From Caldisericum exile AZM16c01 (GTDB lineage Bacteria > Caldisericota > Caldisericia > Caldisericales > Caldisericaceae): a DNA stretch of 64,000 bases. The notes beneath the pieces were generated by a model. That model was given only the letters and a program-made list of their open reading frames with translations. It made no database searches and was not told the DNA's origin. The stretch spans positions 434,001 through 498,000 of the forward strand of contig NC_017096.1 of assembly GCF_000284335.1 (NCBI RefSeq), written 5' to 3'. Numbering within the stretch: the first letter of the stretch is position 1; every line of letters starts with the position of its first letter. Both the position numbers and the translations under genes were made by a program. Shown piece by piece: positions 53,356-60,726 of this stretch.

Positions 53356-54372
53356 CTATGGGATAGATTGAGGATCTGTTCCAAACCACTTTTTGTAAAG
53401 TATAACGTATTCGCCATTTGACTTGATTTCTTTTAATGCATTATTTATTGCATCTCTCAATTCTGGCTCATCTTTTCTAAAGGCGATTCCGTATTGCTCA
53501 GTTGTGAAAAGGGAACCTACAAGTTTTACCTTTGGATGAGTCTTTGCATAGTAGAGCGATACAGGAAGATCATTTATTACTGCATCGATTCTTCCAATTT
53601 CAAGATCGGAGAGTGCAAGTTGAATGTCAGGATAACTTTTTACAATTGCACCTTTAATCTTTTTTGCAGCCTCTTCACCTGTTGTTCCTGTCTGCACGCC
53701 GACGGTTTTTCCGACAAGGTCCTCTGGTTTTGTTATTGAATTATTGCTTGATTGGACGGCAATCACCTGTCCTGAATTGTAGTAAGGGTCTGAAAAATCA
53801 ACTTCCTTTTTCCTTTCATCTGTAATGGTCATTGCTGAAATTATTGCATCAAACTTCCCTGTTTGTAAGGCAGGAATTATACCCGAAAAATCTGCCGTCA
53901 CGATTTGCACCTTTACACCGATTTTACTTGCAAGAAGGTTTGCAAGATCAACGTCAAACCCAATGGCATTTCCCGTTTGTGGGTCAATCCACTCAAAAGG
54001 TGCATAAGTTGTGTCAGATCCAAAGACAATTACGCCTGCTCTTTTAACTCTTGCAAGAGAGTTAAAAGTAAGAGTAACTTCTTTTGAGACACCACTTCCC
54101 GAAACCTTGATGCTTTCTTGGTAAGGTGTTGCACCGTCTGCCTCAACTTTTAGAACGTAATCCCCTGCTTTTACATTACTAAATACAAATTTTCCATTTG
54201 CATCTGTTGAGGTTTGTTGGTCATTTAAATACACGGTTGCTCCTTGAACTACAACACCACCCTGGTCCTTTACAACGCCACTTACCTGTCCTGAACTTGC
54301 GCAACCTGTTAATACTCCTAACATTACAAGAGACACTAACACCACCGCTACTACCTTTGTAAATCTTCTCAT
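53356..54372 (-). CDS. Basic amino-acid-binding lipoprotein with an extra N-terminal beta-sandwich domain
   Basis: A 338-residue lipoprotein (lipobox VLTGC, Cys24). Residues 28-100 form a carboxypeptidase-regulatory-like (CNA-B/SdrD-type) beta-sandwich: GQVSGVVKDQGGVVVQGATV, STDANGKFVFSNVKAGDYVL. Residues 112-338 are an SBP_bac_3 domain: VFGSDTTYAPFEW, GFDVDLANLLASKIGV, DAIISAMTITDERKKEVDFS, DPYYNSGQVIAV. That last block is typical of basic amino-acid binders. AGGAGG precedes the ATG. The leader peptide upstream also points to Arg/Lys/His. Confidence 0.9.
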   Translation of the reverse strand: MRRFTKVVAVVLVSLVMLGVLTGCASSGQVSGVVKDQGGVVVQGATVYLNDQQTSTDANGKFVFSNVKAGDYVLKVEADGATPYQESIKVSGSGVSKEVTLTFNSLARVKRAGVIVFGSDTTYAPFEWIDPQTGNAIGFDVDLANLLASKIGVKVQIVTADFSGIIPALQTGKFDAIISAMTITDERKKEVDFSDPYYNSGQVIAVQSSNNSITKPEDLVGKTVGVQTGTTGEEAAKKIKGAIVKSYPDIQLALSDLEIGRIDAVINDLPVSLYYAKTHPKVKLVGSLFTTEQYGIAFRKDEPELRDAINNALKEIKSNGEYVILYKKWFGTDPQSIP

Positions 54373-54398
54373 CTTTTTCCTCCTATAAATTAAAAATG

Positions 54399-54417
54399 GC
54401 CGGCTTCTTGCGCCGGC
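54399..54417 (-). terminator. Attenuator hairpin in the ABC operon leader
   Basis: GCCGGC (54412-54417) pairs with GCCGGC (54399-54404) around a 7-nt loop; on the minus strand CATTTTTA follows. It lies 27 bp before the binding-protein ATG. The upstream arm also pairs with 54450-54457 (GCGCCGGC/GCCGGCGC, 8 bp), which would prevent this hairpin. Confidence 0.75.
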
Positions 54418-54468
54418 TTATAAAAAACAATATAAATGTGTATTAGCCCGCCGGCGCTCTTGTGCGGG
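54410..54468 (-). promoter_or_regulatory. Antiterminator and pause stems of the ABC operon attenuator
   Basis: In transcript order, stem C is CCCGC-type pairing 54464-54468 with 54447-54451. Stem A is 54450-54457 with 54410-54417 (8 bp, all GC). Stem A overlaps both stem C and the terminator arm at 54412-54417, so the three are mutually exclusive in the order of classical amino-acid attenuators. Confidence 0.7.
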
Positions 54469-54520
54469 GATGTTTTTTAGCATGTTTTCTTGTAGCCAAA
54501 ACTAAAATTGTATTTTCCAT
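54443..54520 (-). CDS. 25-residue leader peptide rich in Arg, Lys and His
   Basis: ATG at 54520-54518 preceded by AGAGG at the right distance, ending TAA at 54445-54443. Residues 11-21 read RKHAKKHPRTR: three each of Arg and Lys plus two His in eleven codons (AGA AAA CAT GCT AAA AAA CAT CCC CGC ACA AGA). Codons 18-19 are themselves the 5' arm of stem C, and the stop lies just past stem A's 5' arm. It is too short for ordinary gene finding. The content matches the predicted substrate class of the transporter downstream. Confidence 0.75.
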   Translation of the reverse strand: MENTILVLATRKHAKKHPRTRAPAG

Positions 54521-54542
54521 ATTTTCCTCTTAATTTGTGTGA

Positions 54543-54570
54543 ATTTTATTGAAGTTTTGAAAAATGTCAA
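54543..54570 (-). promoter_or_regulatory. Promoter of the leader-peptide/ABC operon
   Basis: On the minus strand TTGACA (54570-54565), 16-bp spacer, TAAAAT (54548-54543). Transcription would start near 54536, 16 nt before the leader peptide start. Confidence 0.75.
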
Positions 54571-54655
54571 TAGGCTTTTACTGGTGTATCTCTTGAGTTT
54601 GTGTTATATGAAACAAGATTAAAAGCATGTTTATTAACAAATAATTAATTTTTCT

Positions 54656-55291
54656 TTAATATTCATTTTTGAGATTAAATGCTTTGTAGAACACAAGGAA
54701 AATTCCTATTGCAAGGGGTGCACCGATAATATCAGCAATTACATGCTGCTTTAAAAATTGTGTCGAAAGGATTATTAAAATTGCCCATATCGACATTAAG
54801 TATGCAATTAGCTTGTATTTCTTTTTTACAAACCAAACTGAAGAAGCCAATGCAGATGTGCCACAATGTAAACTTGGGAAGCAATTATATGGGTTGTCGC
54901 TTGAATATAATTTTACAACCTCATTCACAAAATAATTATTTCCAATTGTTATTTGAGGTCGTGGAACGTATGTTTGGAACACTACATACACAAAATTGCT
55001 TACAAGAAAAAGAGTAATAAAAGAAAGAGAAAGTGGGGTAAATATACGTGGATGGAAGATGAAAAAGAAAAGAAGTGTGAGGTAAATAACAGGTTCAAGT
55101 GAATTATATATAACAATAAACTGTGGAATGAATGGCACGAGTTTATCAAATGATGTTGCAAGTACATGCACATTTGCGGTTGCATGGTTTGTAAAATCAT
55201 AAATTTTCGACGTGTAATAAATAACGACCGCAAGAACAGTATTTATTAGATAGAGTTTGTAGTTTTTCTTTAAAAATTCCATTATATTCAT
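54656..55291 (-). CDS. PAP2 superfamily membrane phosphatase
   Basis: A 211-residue protein with about six TM helices. The catalytic motifs are CFPSLHCGTSALAS (PSxH) and STQFLKQHVIADIIG (SxxxxxxHxxxD). The Lys/Arg-rich first motif is weaker (QTYVPRPQ). It resembles inositol-phosphoceramide-synthase-like and undecaprenyl or phosphatidate phosphatases; the substrate is uncertain. Stop-start overlap with the DegV gene (ATGA). Confidence 0.82.
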   Translation of the reverse strand: MNIMEFLKKNYKLYLINTVLAVVIYYTSKIYDFTNHATANVHVLATSFDKLVPFIPQFIVIYNSLEPVIYLTLLFFFIFHPRIFTPLSLSFITLFLVSNFVYVVFQTYVPRPQITIGNNYFVNEVVKLYSSDNPYNCFPSLHCGTSALASSVWFVKKKYKLIAYLMSIWAILIILSTQFLKQHVIADIIGAPLAIGIFLVFYKAFNLKNEY

Positions 55292-56130
55292 GTTTCGCCC
55301 CTAAGTATCCCAACGCCAAGCCATTCTGGTCCTGCGTAGTTCCCAATTGAGCAACCTACCTGAATGAGGTCTGGATTTACCCCAAAGGTATGTTTCACAT
55401 ATTCTCCAAATTCGTTTGCTTCATCTCGGTTTAGTCCGTACATGATTGCAACTTTCTCTAAACCGAACTCATTAAATTCGTTTGCGATAAATTTCTTGAG
55501 GTATTCCTTTGCCTTGCTAAAACTTCTAAATACGCTTTCAAGTTTTATGAGACCATCCGTGAACGAGAAGACAGGCTTTACATTTAAAACGCTTCCGATA
55601 AGTGCGATTTCTTTTTTGATGCGTCCACTTGCGCCTAAATATTTAATTTCGCTTAAGGCAAATCTATCCCTAAGTCTTTCAACAACTTTATTTGTTTGAT
55701 TATAGACAGTTTCAAAATCGAATCCCTTCTGTATTAAACTTAGCGCATGTTCCGTTAAATATCTTATTGCATAGATTGAAGATTTTGAATCTATAATTTT
55801 TATTGCATTTGTTTTAAGAGTTTCTATTGCAAGCCTTGCAGAATTTATAGTGCCACTTACTTTCTCCGAGATAAGGATCGATATTGCGGTGTCTCCATTC
55901 TCAATTACAGATTTAAAGACATTAATGAAATCGTCAGGAGAAGGTTGTGAAGTTTTTGGGAATTCGTCTGCATTTTTGAGAAACTGATAAAACTCCTCTA
56001 TTGATATATCTTCACCTTCCTTAAAGTCTCTTTCCTTATAGAAGATCCTTATTGGAACAACTTTAATGTCGTTTGATTTTACAAACTCATTTGAAAGATA
56101 CGCTGTTGAGTCAACGACTATTTTTATCAT
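55288..56130 (-). CDS. DegV family fatty-acid-binding protein
   Basis: A protein of about 280 residues that presents a bound fatty acid to the fatty acid kinase FakA. Motifs: VVDSTAYLSNEF (residue 4), KTSQPSPDDF, ISEKVSGTINSARLA, IKYLGASGRIKKE and the end VGCSIGNYAGPEWLGVGI. The frame is open upstream to 56232, but ATG 56130 follows GGAGGAGAAA and fits the family N-terminus. Confidence 0.9.
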   Translation of the reverse strand: MIKIVVDSTAYLSNEFVKSNDIKVVPIRIFYKERDFKEGEDISIEEFYQFLKNADEFPKTSQPSPDDFINVFKSVIENGDTAISILISEKVSGTINSARLAIETLKTNAIKIIDSKSSIYAIRYLTEHALSLIQKGFDFETVYNQTNKVVERLRDRFALSEIKYLGASGRIKKEIALIGSVLNVKPVFSFTDGLIKLESVFRSFSKAKEYLKKFIANEFNEFGLEKVAIMYGLNRDEANEFGEYVKHTFGVNPDLIQVGCSIGNYAGPEWLGVGILRGET

Positions 56131-56230
56131 TTTCTCCTCCAAGTAGTTATAGCACATTATATGAAAATTGTGAAAAAACGTATAAAATAATGAAAATGGA
56201 AAATATTTGTAGTATTGTGAAGAGGCGTCC

Positions 56231-57409
56231 ATGGAAATGCTTTTAAAAGCAATTTTTCCAATTGTTATTGGTTATCTTATTGGAAGTTTCTTACCTGCGT
56301 ATTTTATAGGAAAATTAAAAGGAGTTGATGTAACAAAAGCAGGTTCAAAAAATCCGGGTATCGCAAACACGGCAAATCTTTTTGGATATAAAATGGCAAT
56401 TCTTGTTGGTATTTATGATATCTTTAAATCTCCGCTTGCTATCTTCGTAGCGTTAAAGTTGGGTGCATCTTTACCAGTTGCGTTCGCCTCAGGTTTTTCA
56501 GCCGTTTTGGGGCATATTGCTCCATTTTATCTTCGGTTTAAAGGTGGTCGTGGAATGGCAGCATCTATTGGTGTTATGGGCTATTCGCTTGTGCTACTTC
56601 TTATGCATGATGTACGCTTTGCCTATGTATTTATTCCGATAATTCTTATTATTGCACTTTTATTTTTTATGCGGAATAAATGGCACTCTGCTGACACCAT
56701 TACACTTTTTGTGTTACCTTTGTTTGTCATTGCAGTTATTCTTTACTATAGCATCCGTGTGGAAAGTGTTGCATTTCTCATCGCAGGTCTTTATAGTGTT
56801 GTACAAAGAGTAGAGTATCTACTTAGCGAAAAATTTAAAGAAGCAACCATTGAAGAAAGAAAACTTCTGTCAAGAAAGTGGTTAAGGCCGTTTGCATCCA
56901 TATTTGCAATAGGGATTATGTTCTACAAAATATACACGCTTATTCTTCTTGGAGCGGTGCTTCTTGCATTTATCATTTTTGAAGCATTACGATTTTCAAA
57001 AAAACGCTTTAAAGGGCTAATCCCTTATAAAGCAAGTGAAGAAAAACGCATATCATCTATGGTTATGTTTTTACTTGGTGCATTTATGACTTTGTCTTTC
57101 TTTTCGCCTTCAATTGGCTCGCTTGCAGTTATGTTTACAATCTTTGGAGATCTTTCCGCTTGGAGTATAGGTGTTAGTATTGGAAAATTCCACATCTTTG
57201 CTGGGAAGACTCTTGAAGGGACCATTGCTGCATTCTTAACAAATACTCTTATTGCATCAATTTACTACAAACTTGGGCTTGTAAGTGTTGCCGTATTTTT
57301 GACTGGGGCAATTGTTGCAACTCTTGCAGAACTTGCTCCGTTTGAGGATGACAATTTCTCAGTGCCACTTTTGAGCGCAATCACAATGAGTCTGATTAGC
57401 GAGCTTTAA
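56231..57409 (+). CDS. plsY: PlsY-like acyltransferase fused to a dolichol/phytol-kinase-like domain
   Basis: A 392-residue polytopic membrane protein with two recognisable halves. Residues 10-200 are PlsY, the acyl-phosphate:glycerol-3-phosphate acyltransferase: GSFLPAYFIGKLKGVDVTKA, GSKNPGIANTANLFG, GHIAPFYLRFKGGRGMAAS. Residues about 215-392 resemble the CTP-dependent dolichol/phytol kinase and CdsA-related group: FGDLSAWSIGVSIGK, AGKTLEGTIAAFLTN, and ATLAELAPFEDDNFSVPLLSA. One chain could join lysophosphatidate formation to a second lipid phosphorylation or cytidylyl step, but this is inference. Its stop overlaps the convergent WG gene. Confidence 0.8.
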   Translation: MEMLLKAIFPIVIGYLIGSFLPAYFIGKLKGVDVTKAGSKNPGIANTANLFGYKMAILVGIYDIFKSPLAIFVALKLGASLPVAFASGFSAVLGHIAPFYLRFKGGRGMAASIGVMGYSLVLLLMHDVRFAYVFIPIILIIALLFFMRNKWHSADTITLFVLPLFVIAVILYYSIRVESVAFLIAGLYSVVQRVEYLLSEKFKEATIEERKLLSRKWLRPFASIFAIGIMFYKIYTLILLGAVLLAFIIFEALRFSKKRFKGLIPYKASEEKRISSMVMFLLGAFMTLSFFSPSIGSLAVMFTIFGDLSAWSIGVSIGKFHIFAGKTLEGTIAAFLTNTLIASIYYKLGLVSVAVFLTGAIVATLAELAPFEDDNFSVPLLSAITMSLISEL

Positions 57410-58035
57410 TCATCCTTGAAAAACTGGTGGTTATTCTTATCGATATAGCCGTCAAATTCCTTGAAACTAACAAGTGCAATGCCATTTTCAAAAGTTGAAG
57501 CAAAGTTATACATTGGCGCAATTACGAATCTTCCGCTCTTATCAATATATCCCCAAAGGCCATTCTTTTTTACGGGGGCAAGTCCTTCTTTGAAATCCGA
57601 TGCATTTTCAAATTGAGGTGGTATCGCTACATTTCCTTTTGTATCAATATAACCAAATAATCCGTTTTTCATAAATAGTGCAAGCCCATCTCTGAATGCG
57701 CGAACCACTTCGAATTTTGGTTCAATTACAAAATCACCTTTTTCATTGATAAATCCATAATGATTATTTATCCTTACCTTTGCAAGACCATCTGTAAAGA
57801 ACCACACATCCTCAAATTGAGGCTCGATAACAATTTTTCCATTTCTATCCGAAAATCCCCACAAGTTGCCCTTACGGTATGGCACAAGCAAACTTGAAGT
57901 GTTAGTGTTTGTGAGGTGAATTTGTGATGCACTGTTTGATTGTTTTGTTCTAAATATGTAAATACCTTCACCGATGGAAATTGTAAGTAAAACGATTACT
58001 ACAAAAATTAAAAATCGATTTAATAGCTTCTGCAT
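57406..58035 (-). CDS. Signal-anchored WG-repeat protein
   Basis: A 209-residue protein. The TM anchor (residues 8-28) is followed by about five WG-type repeats of 30-35 residues: LWGFSDRNGKIVIEPQFEDV, YGFINEKGDFVIEPKFEVV, FGYIDTKGNVAIPPQFENA, LWGYIDKSGRFVIAPMYNFA, and a partial last one. Such repeats fold as extracellular beta structures in binding proteins; no partner is known. Confidence 0.85.
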   Translation of the reverse strand: MQKLLNRFLIFVVIVLLTISIGEGIYIFRTKQSNSASQIHLTNTNTSSLLVPYRKGNLWGFSDRNGKIVIEPQFEDVWFFTDGLAKVRINNHYGFINEKGDFVIEPKFEVVRAFRDGLALFMKNGLFGYIDTKGNVAIPPQFENASDFKEGLAPVKKNGLWGYIDKSGRFVIAPMYNFASTFENGIALVSFKEFDGYIDKNNHQFFKDD

Positions 58036-58094
58036 ATTATCGCTCCTTTTTACATTATACAGAAAAATTCTATATTTTTTGCATTACTAAATCG

Positions 58095-58724
58095 CTACTT
58101 AATTGATAGAGTTATTTGTCCAGAGTAAGAAACATCTCCGCTTCCAGAGTTGAATATGTGGACATCATAACTGTGCTCAAGGCTCAAATTAGATGATAAA
58201 CTGACGCTTCCATTTGCAGTTGTTACCCTTGCTACAATGGTGTTATTGGTTATGTCAGTTATATACAAAGTGATTGTGTAGTTTGGTAAGCATTTTAACG
58301 ATATATTTATCCAATCTGCATTTGAATATGGCCCGTAGTCCCGTTGACTGTACTTAGGGACAGAGCCACTCATTGGAATGTAAATGCACCATTCAGGTTT
58401 AATTGGGGGCTTACTATTTTGAGGTACATTTACAATAACAGTTTTACCGCTAATAAGTTCGTTAAATGTCTTGCTCTCATTAGAAAGGACGTTCAATAAT
58501 GAATCAAATGTCTTGTTTTGCGAGCTTTTTAATAATTCTTCGTAAACTTTTGCCGTGCTTTTTAATATGGAAAGATTGTCCTTGCTCATGTATGGTGTTA
58601 TTACATTACTTTTAAGTTCAGGAAATTGATGAGAAGCTAAAGTATTTTGATTCGCTTGAGGAATAACTCCCAATAATATTGATAAAAGCATGCAAATTAG
58701 CATCAAAATGATTACTTTTTTCAT
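58095..58724 (-). CDS. Secreted protein of unknown family behind leader element 1
   Basis: A 209-residue protein. Signal peptide at residues 3-20 (VIILMLICMLLSILLGV). A helical middle (35-95) is followed by a segment WCIYIPMSGSVPKYSQRDYG, and a C-terminal beta domain with repeated T/N-rich strands (NYTITLYITDITNNTIVARV), ending SGQITLSIK. It has two Cys, possibly a disulfide. AGGAGG precedes the ATG. I recognise no family. Its upstream region shares a promoter and leader with the gene at 59873-60448. Confidence 0.6.
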   Translation of the reverse strand: MKKVIILMLICMLLSILLGVIPQANQNTLASHQFPELKSNVITPYMSKDNLSILKSTAKVYEELLKSSQNKTFDSLLNVLSNESKTFNELISGKTVIVNVPQNSKPPIKPEWCIYIPMSGSVPKYSQRDYGPYSNADWINISLKCLPNYTITLYITDITNNTIVARVTTANGSVSLSSNLSLEHSYDVHIFNSGSGDVSYSGQITLSIK

Positions 58725-58820
58725 TTTTGCTTTACCTCCTATCGAAAATATTATTGCACTTTTTAAAAATTTTTAATATTCTTAATAAAAATATCGCTTT
58801 TCGTAGTCTTTTTGCCTGTT

Positions 58821-58899
58821 TTTACCTCCTTTTCCTCCGGAGCCTTGCCCTCGTTTCAGCGCATCACCTCCAATCCCCAGGGAGATTCCGCTCCCAGTT
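58821..58899 (-). promoter_or_regulatory. Leader element 1, candidate structured 5' RNA
   Basis: On the minus strand about 79 nt runs from AACTGGGAG to GGAGGTAAA. It has hairpin GGGAG/CTCCC and a conserved core CGAGGGCAAGGCTCC followed by GAGGAAAAGGAGGTAAA. It aligns with element 2 (60531-60610). It starts right behind a promoter and lies about 100 nt before the gene start. Confidence 0.6.
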
Positions 58900-58901
58900 A
58901 T

Positions 58902-58928
58902 ATCATATTTTATTCTCTCTCTTGTCAA
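58902..58928 (-). promoter_or_regulatory. Promoter of leader element 1
   Basis: Minus-strand TTGACA (58928-58923) then AGAGAGAG and TATGAT (58907-58902, 15-bp spacer). The same TTGACAAGAGAGAG precedes element 2. The region 58929-59060 is also similar to 62724-62870. From there to 59224 I see nothing further. Confidence 0.5.
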
Positions 58929-59224
58929 GAGGTTTTAAAAAATTTTCTAAAAATTCTTATAAATTTTTTCTTCTCATATACAAGACCTACAAACTTACAA
59001 AAAAGTTCCATGAATTTGATAGAATTTTTAAGAAACTTTACAACTTATTAAATTTTGTAGTGTTTTCCGTATTTTTGGGTGTAGGCTACGGGAAATATTG
59101 TATTAAATGACTCTCTTAGTCTTGTGAAAATTTGAGCCTTTTCAGTTGATGGTCCCCTTTACATAAAGAAAAATACAAGTAAAAGCTTTGAATCTCTCAG
59201 ATTAGGTTGTAGTATATAGTCAAT

Positions 59225-59252
59225 AAAATCTAAAGAGCCCTAACAAGGGCTC
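59225..59252 (-). terminator. Terminator after the secreted/membrane protein pair
   Basis: Stem GAGCCCT-AACA-AGGGCTC (59235-59252), then on the minus strand TTTAGATTTTATTG. A second small hairpin TGAGTTT-CGAT-AAACTCA lies at 59262-59279. Confidence 0.75.
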
Positions 59253-59283
59253 CTTTAATAATGAGTTTCGATAAACTCAGTCT

Positions 59284-59889
59284 TTAATCTCCTGGGTACT
59301 TTTCTACATTCTTAATAGTCTTTTCTTTAGTTTTATATCTATATTCAATGCATGAATACGAAAAAAGCAAAAGAAGGTCAAGCAAGAAAACAGAGTAGAC
59401 ATTGAATAGAAATTTCATTAAGAAAAGAGCTATTGCTATCAATACAGGTAAGATGTAGGTAAATTTTTTGCATCCCTCAAAAAAAATGACAGTAAGATTA
59501 TAAATAAACGTAGAAATGACTAAAGCTAAGTAAATAGCAGTCTTGTGCTTATACAATACTTCAAAAAAATGAAATCTAGTATAGGGAGAAGCAAAGATAA
59601 AAGCAAGGAAGAAAACAAAAACTAGAATCAGGCTTGCAAGGATAAAAACTTCGCCATAATTTTTTGTAGACAATTCTTTATCTAAAAGTGATTTTGTGGT
59701 GATTAAGATAATAGGTACAGAAATTATAAACAATAAAGCAAGCGACCATTCAGCAGTAAGAGCAAAATACCTAAACATCGTTAACGGGAATAGTGTTATT
59801 GCAATTACAAAGCCTAACTCTCTATTTAAGGTACTTAATGTTCTCTTGTTCATTTTTAAAATCCTAAATACTTTACTCGTTTTGAACAA
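59284..59889 (-). CDS. Integral membrane protein of unknown family
   Basis: A 201-residue protein with about six hydrophobic segments (residues 27-45, 48-64, 78-100, 113-133, 142-160, 163-180) and a basic C-terminal tail YRYKTKEKTIKN. It overlaps the upstream secreted-protein gene by 17 bp if the first ATG is used; Met13 (59853) is an alternative start without overlap. It could be the membrane partner of the secreted protein. No family recognised. Confidence 0.55.
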   Translation of the reverse strand: MFKTSKVFRILKMNKRTLSTLNRELGFVIAITLFPLTMFRYFALTAEWSLALLFIISVPIILITTKSLLDKELSTKNYGEVFILASLILVFVFFLAFIFASPYTRFHFFEVLYKHKTAIYLALVISTFIYNLTVIFFEGCKKFTYILPVLIAIALFLMKFLFNVYSVFLLDLLLLFSYSCIEYRYKTKEKTIKNVEKYPGD

Positions 59890-60448
59890 TTACAGTTGGC
59901 AAGATTACACCAGGAGTGTGGGCTAAATCAATTGCGCATTGGCTCGAACACCCAATTTCAAATGCAATCTTTATAACATCTGTAACATTTCTATCTATAT
60001 TTGACTGAATGATACCTGTTATAAGCGCCCAAGCAAGGCTTTTGTATACGGCATAGTCTCCTGCAGGAATATATGGATAAACCACAAGAGAAGCTAATGA
60101 CATTACTAAATCAAAATTTGTTTGTTTTTTATAGTTGCTAACCACAAAATCCCAGTACTGTGAAGTTGCCAAATCAACTGCTGCCTTTGGGTATCCATTT
60201 TGGTCCAAATAAGCATGACCATAAATAGTTCTTGAGCCGCCATAAAAATATTCTACTACTTTGAGAGAAGCATCGGAGTATTCATAGCAATTATAAGTTA
60301 AATTAGAACTTGCGTCATAAAAAGACCATTGCTTTACAAGAGTTGCAGCTTTTGCTTTTTCTAATGGATGAGACCATCCTACCATGGTGACGGACATTAG
60401 GATGACAATTAATAAAATACATAGCTTATTAACTTTTGATCTCTCCAT
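59873..60448 (-). CDS. Secreted protein of unknown family behind leader element 2
   Basis: A 191-residue protein with signal peptide (residues 8-35, LCILLIVILMSVTMVGW then SHPLEKAKAA). The mature part is Tyr- and Ser-rich: SFYDASSNLTYNCYEYSD, YLDQNGYPKAAVDLATSQYW. A hydrophobic region follows (VMSLASLVVYPYIPAGDYAV), and then a pair of Cys (GCSSQC). AAGGAGG precedes the ATG. I do not recognise the family. Co-transcribed with the membrane protein downstream. Confidence 0.6.
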   Translation of the reverse strand: MERSKVNKLCILLIVILMSVTMVGWSHPLEKAKAATLVKQWSFYDASSNLTYNCYEYSDASLKVVEYFYGGSRTIYGHAYLDQNGYPKAAVDLATSQYWDFVVSNYKKQTNFDLVMSLASLVVYPYIPAGDYAVYKSLAWALITGIIQSNIDRNVTDVIKIAFEIGCSSQCAIDLAHTPGVILPTVIVQNE

Positions 60449-60530
60449 TTTTAGCCTCCTTAAAATTTTATTATTTTTCTTTTCTCAAAATTTAGTTTTA
60501 TCTACTCACTTTTTTTGTAATTATTTCTAC

Positions 60531-60610
60531 TTTACCTCCTTTTCCTCGGAGCCTTGCCCTCGCTTCAACACATCACCTTCCTTTCAGAGGGAGATTTCAC
60601 TCCTGCAGTT
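60531..60610 (-). promoter_or_regulatory. Leader element 2, candidate structured 5' RNA
   Basis: Homologue of element 1: hairpin GGAG-TGAAAT-CTCC, then GGTGATGTGTTGAAGCGAGG, GCAAGGCTCCGAGGAAAAGG and AGGTAAA. Differences from element 1 cluster in loops and one spacer. It lies about 75 nt downstream of its promoter and about 85 nt before the ATG. Confidence 0.6.
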
Positions 60611-60669
60611 ACTCAAAGATGTATATGTTACAAACATTTCCCTGAGTTTTCTCCTTTTTTATCAAATTA

Positions 60670-60726
60670 ATAAATTTTTCCTTTTACTGTATTTTATCGT
60701 CCCCCTCTCTCTTGTCAATAAATTTT
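60670..60726. repeat. 57-bp target-site duplication of the IS1634 element, left copy
   Basis: Identical to 62667-62723 over 57 bp, immediately outside the IS terminal inverted repeat. Contains the whole promoter of the secreted-protein gene. Confidence 0.9.
60691..60718 (-). promoter_or_regulatory. Promoter of leader element 2
   Basis: On the minus strand TTGACA (60718-60713), 16-bp spacer AGAGAGAGGGGGACGA, TAAAAT (60696-60691). A second identical copy lies in the right target duplication (62688-62715). Confidence 0.7.

Noticed and set aside
58850-58870. Minimal ORFs (ATG-NNN-TGA behind GGAGGTG) in both leader elements as start-stop regulators
   Set aside because: The site is equally explained by conserved RNA bases; two copies are too few to claim translation.
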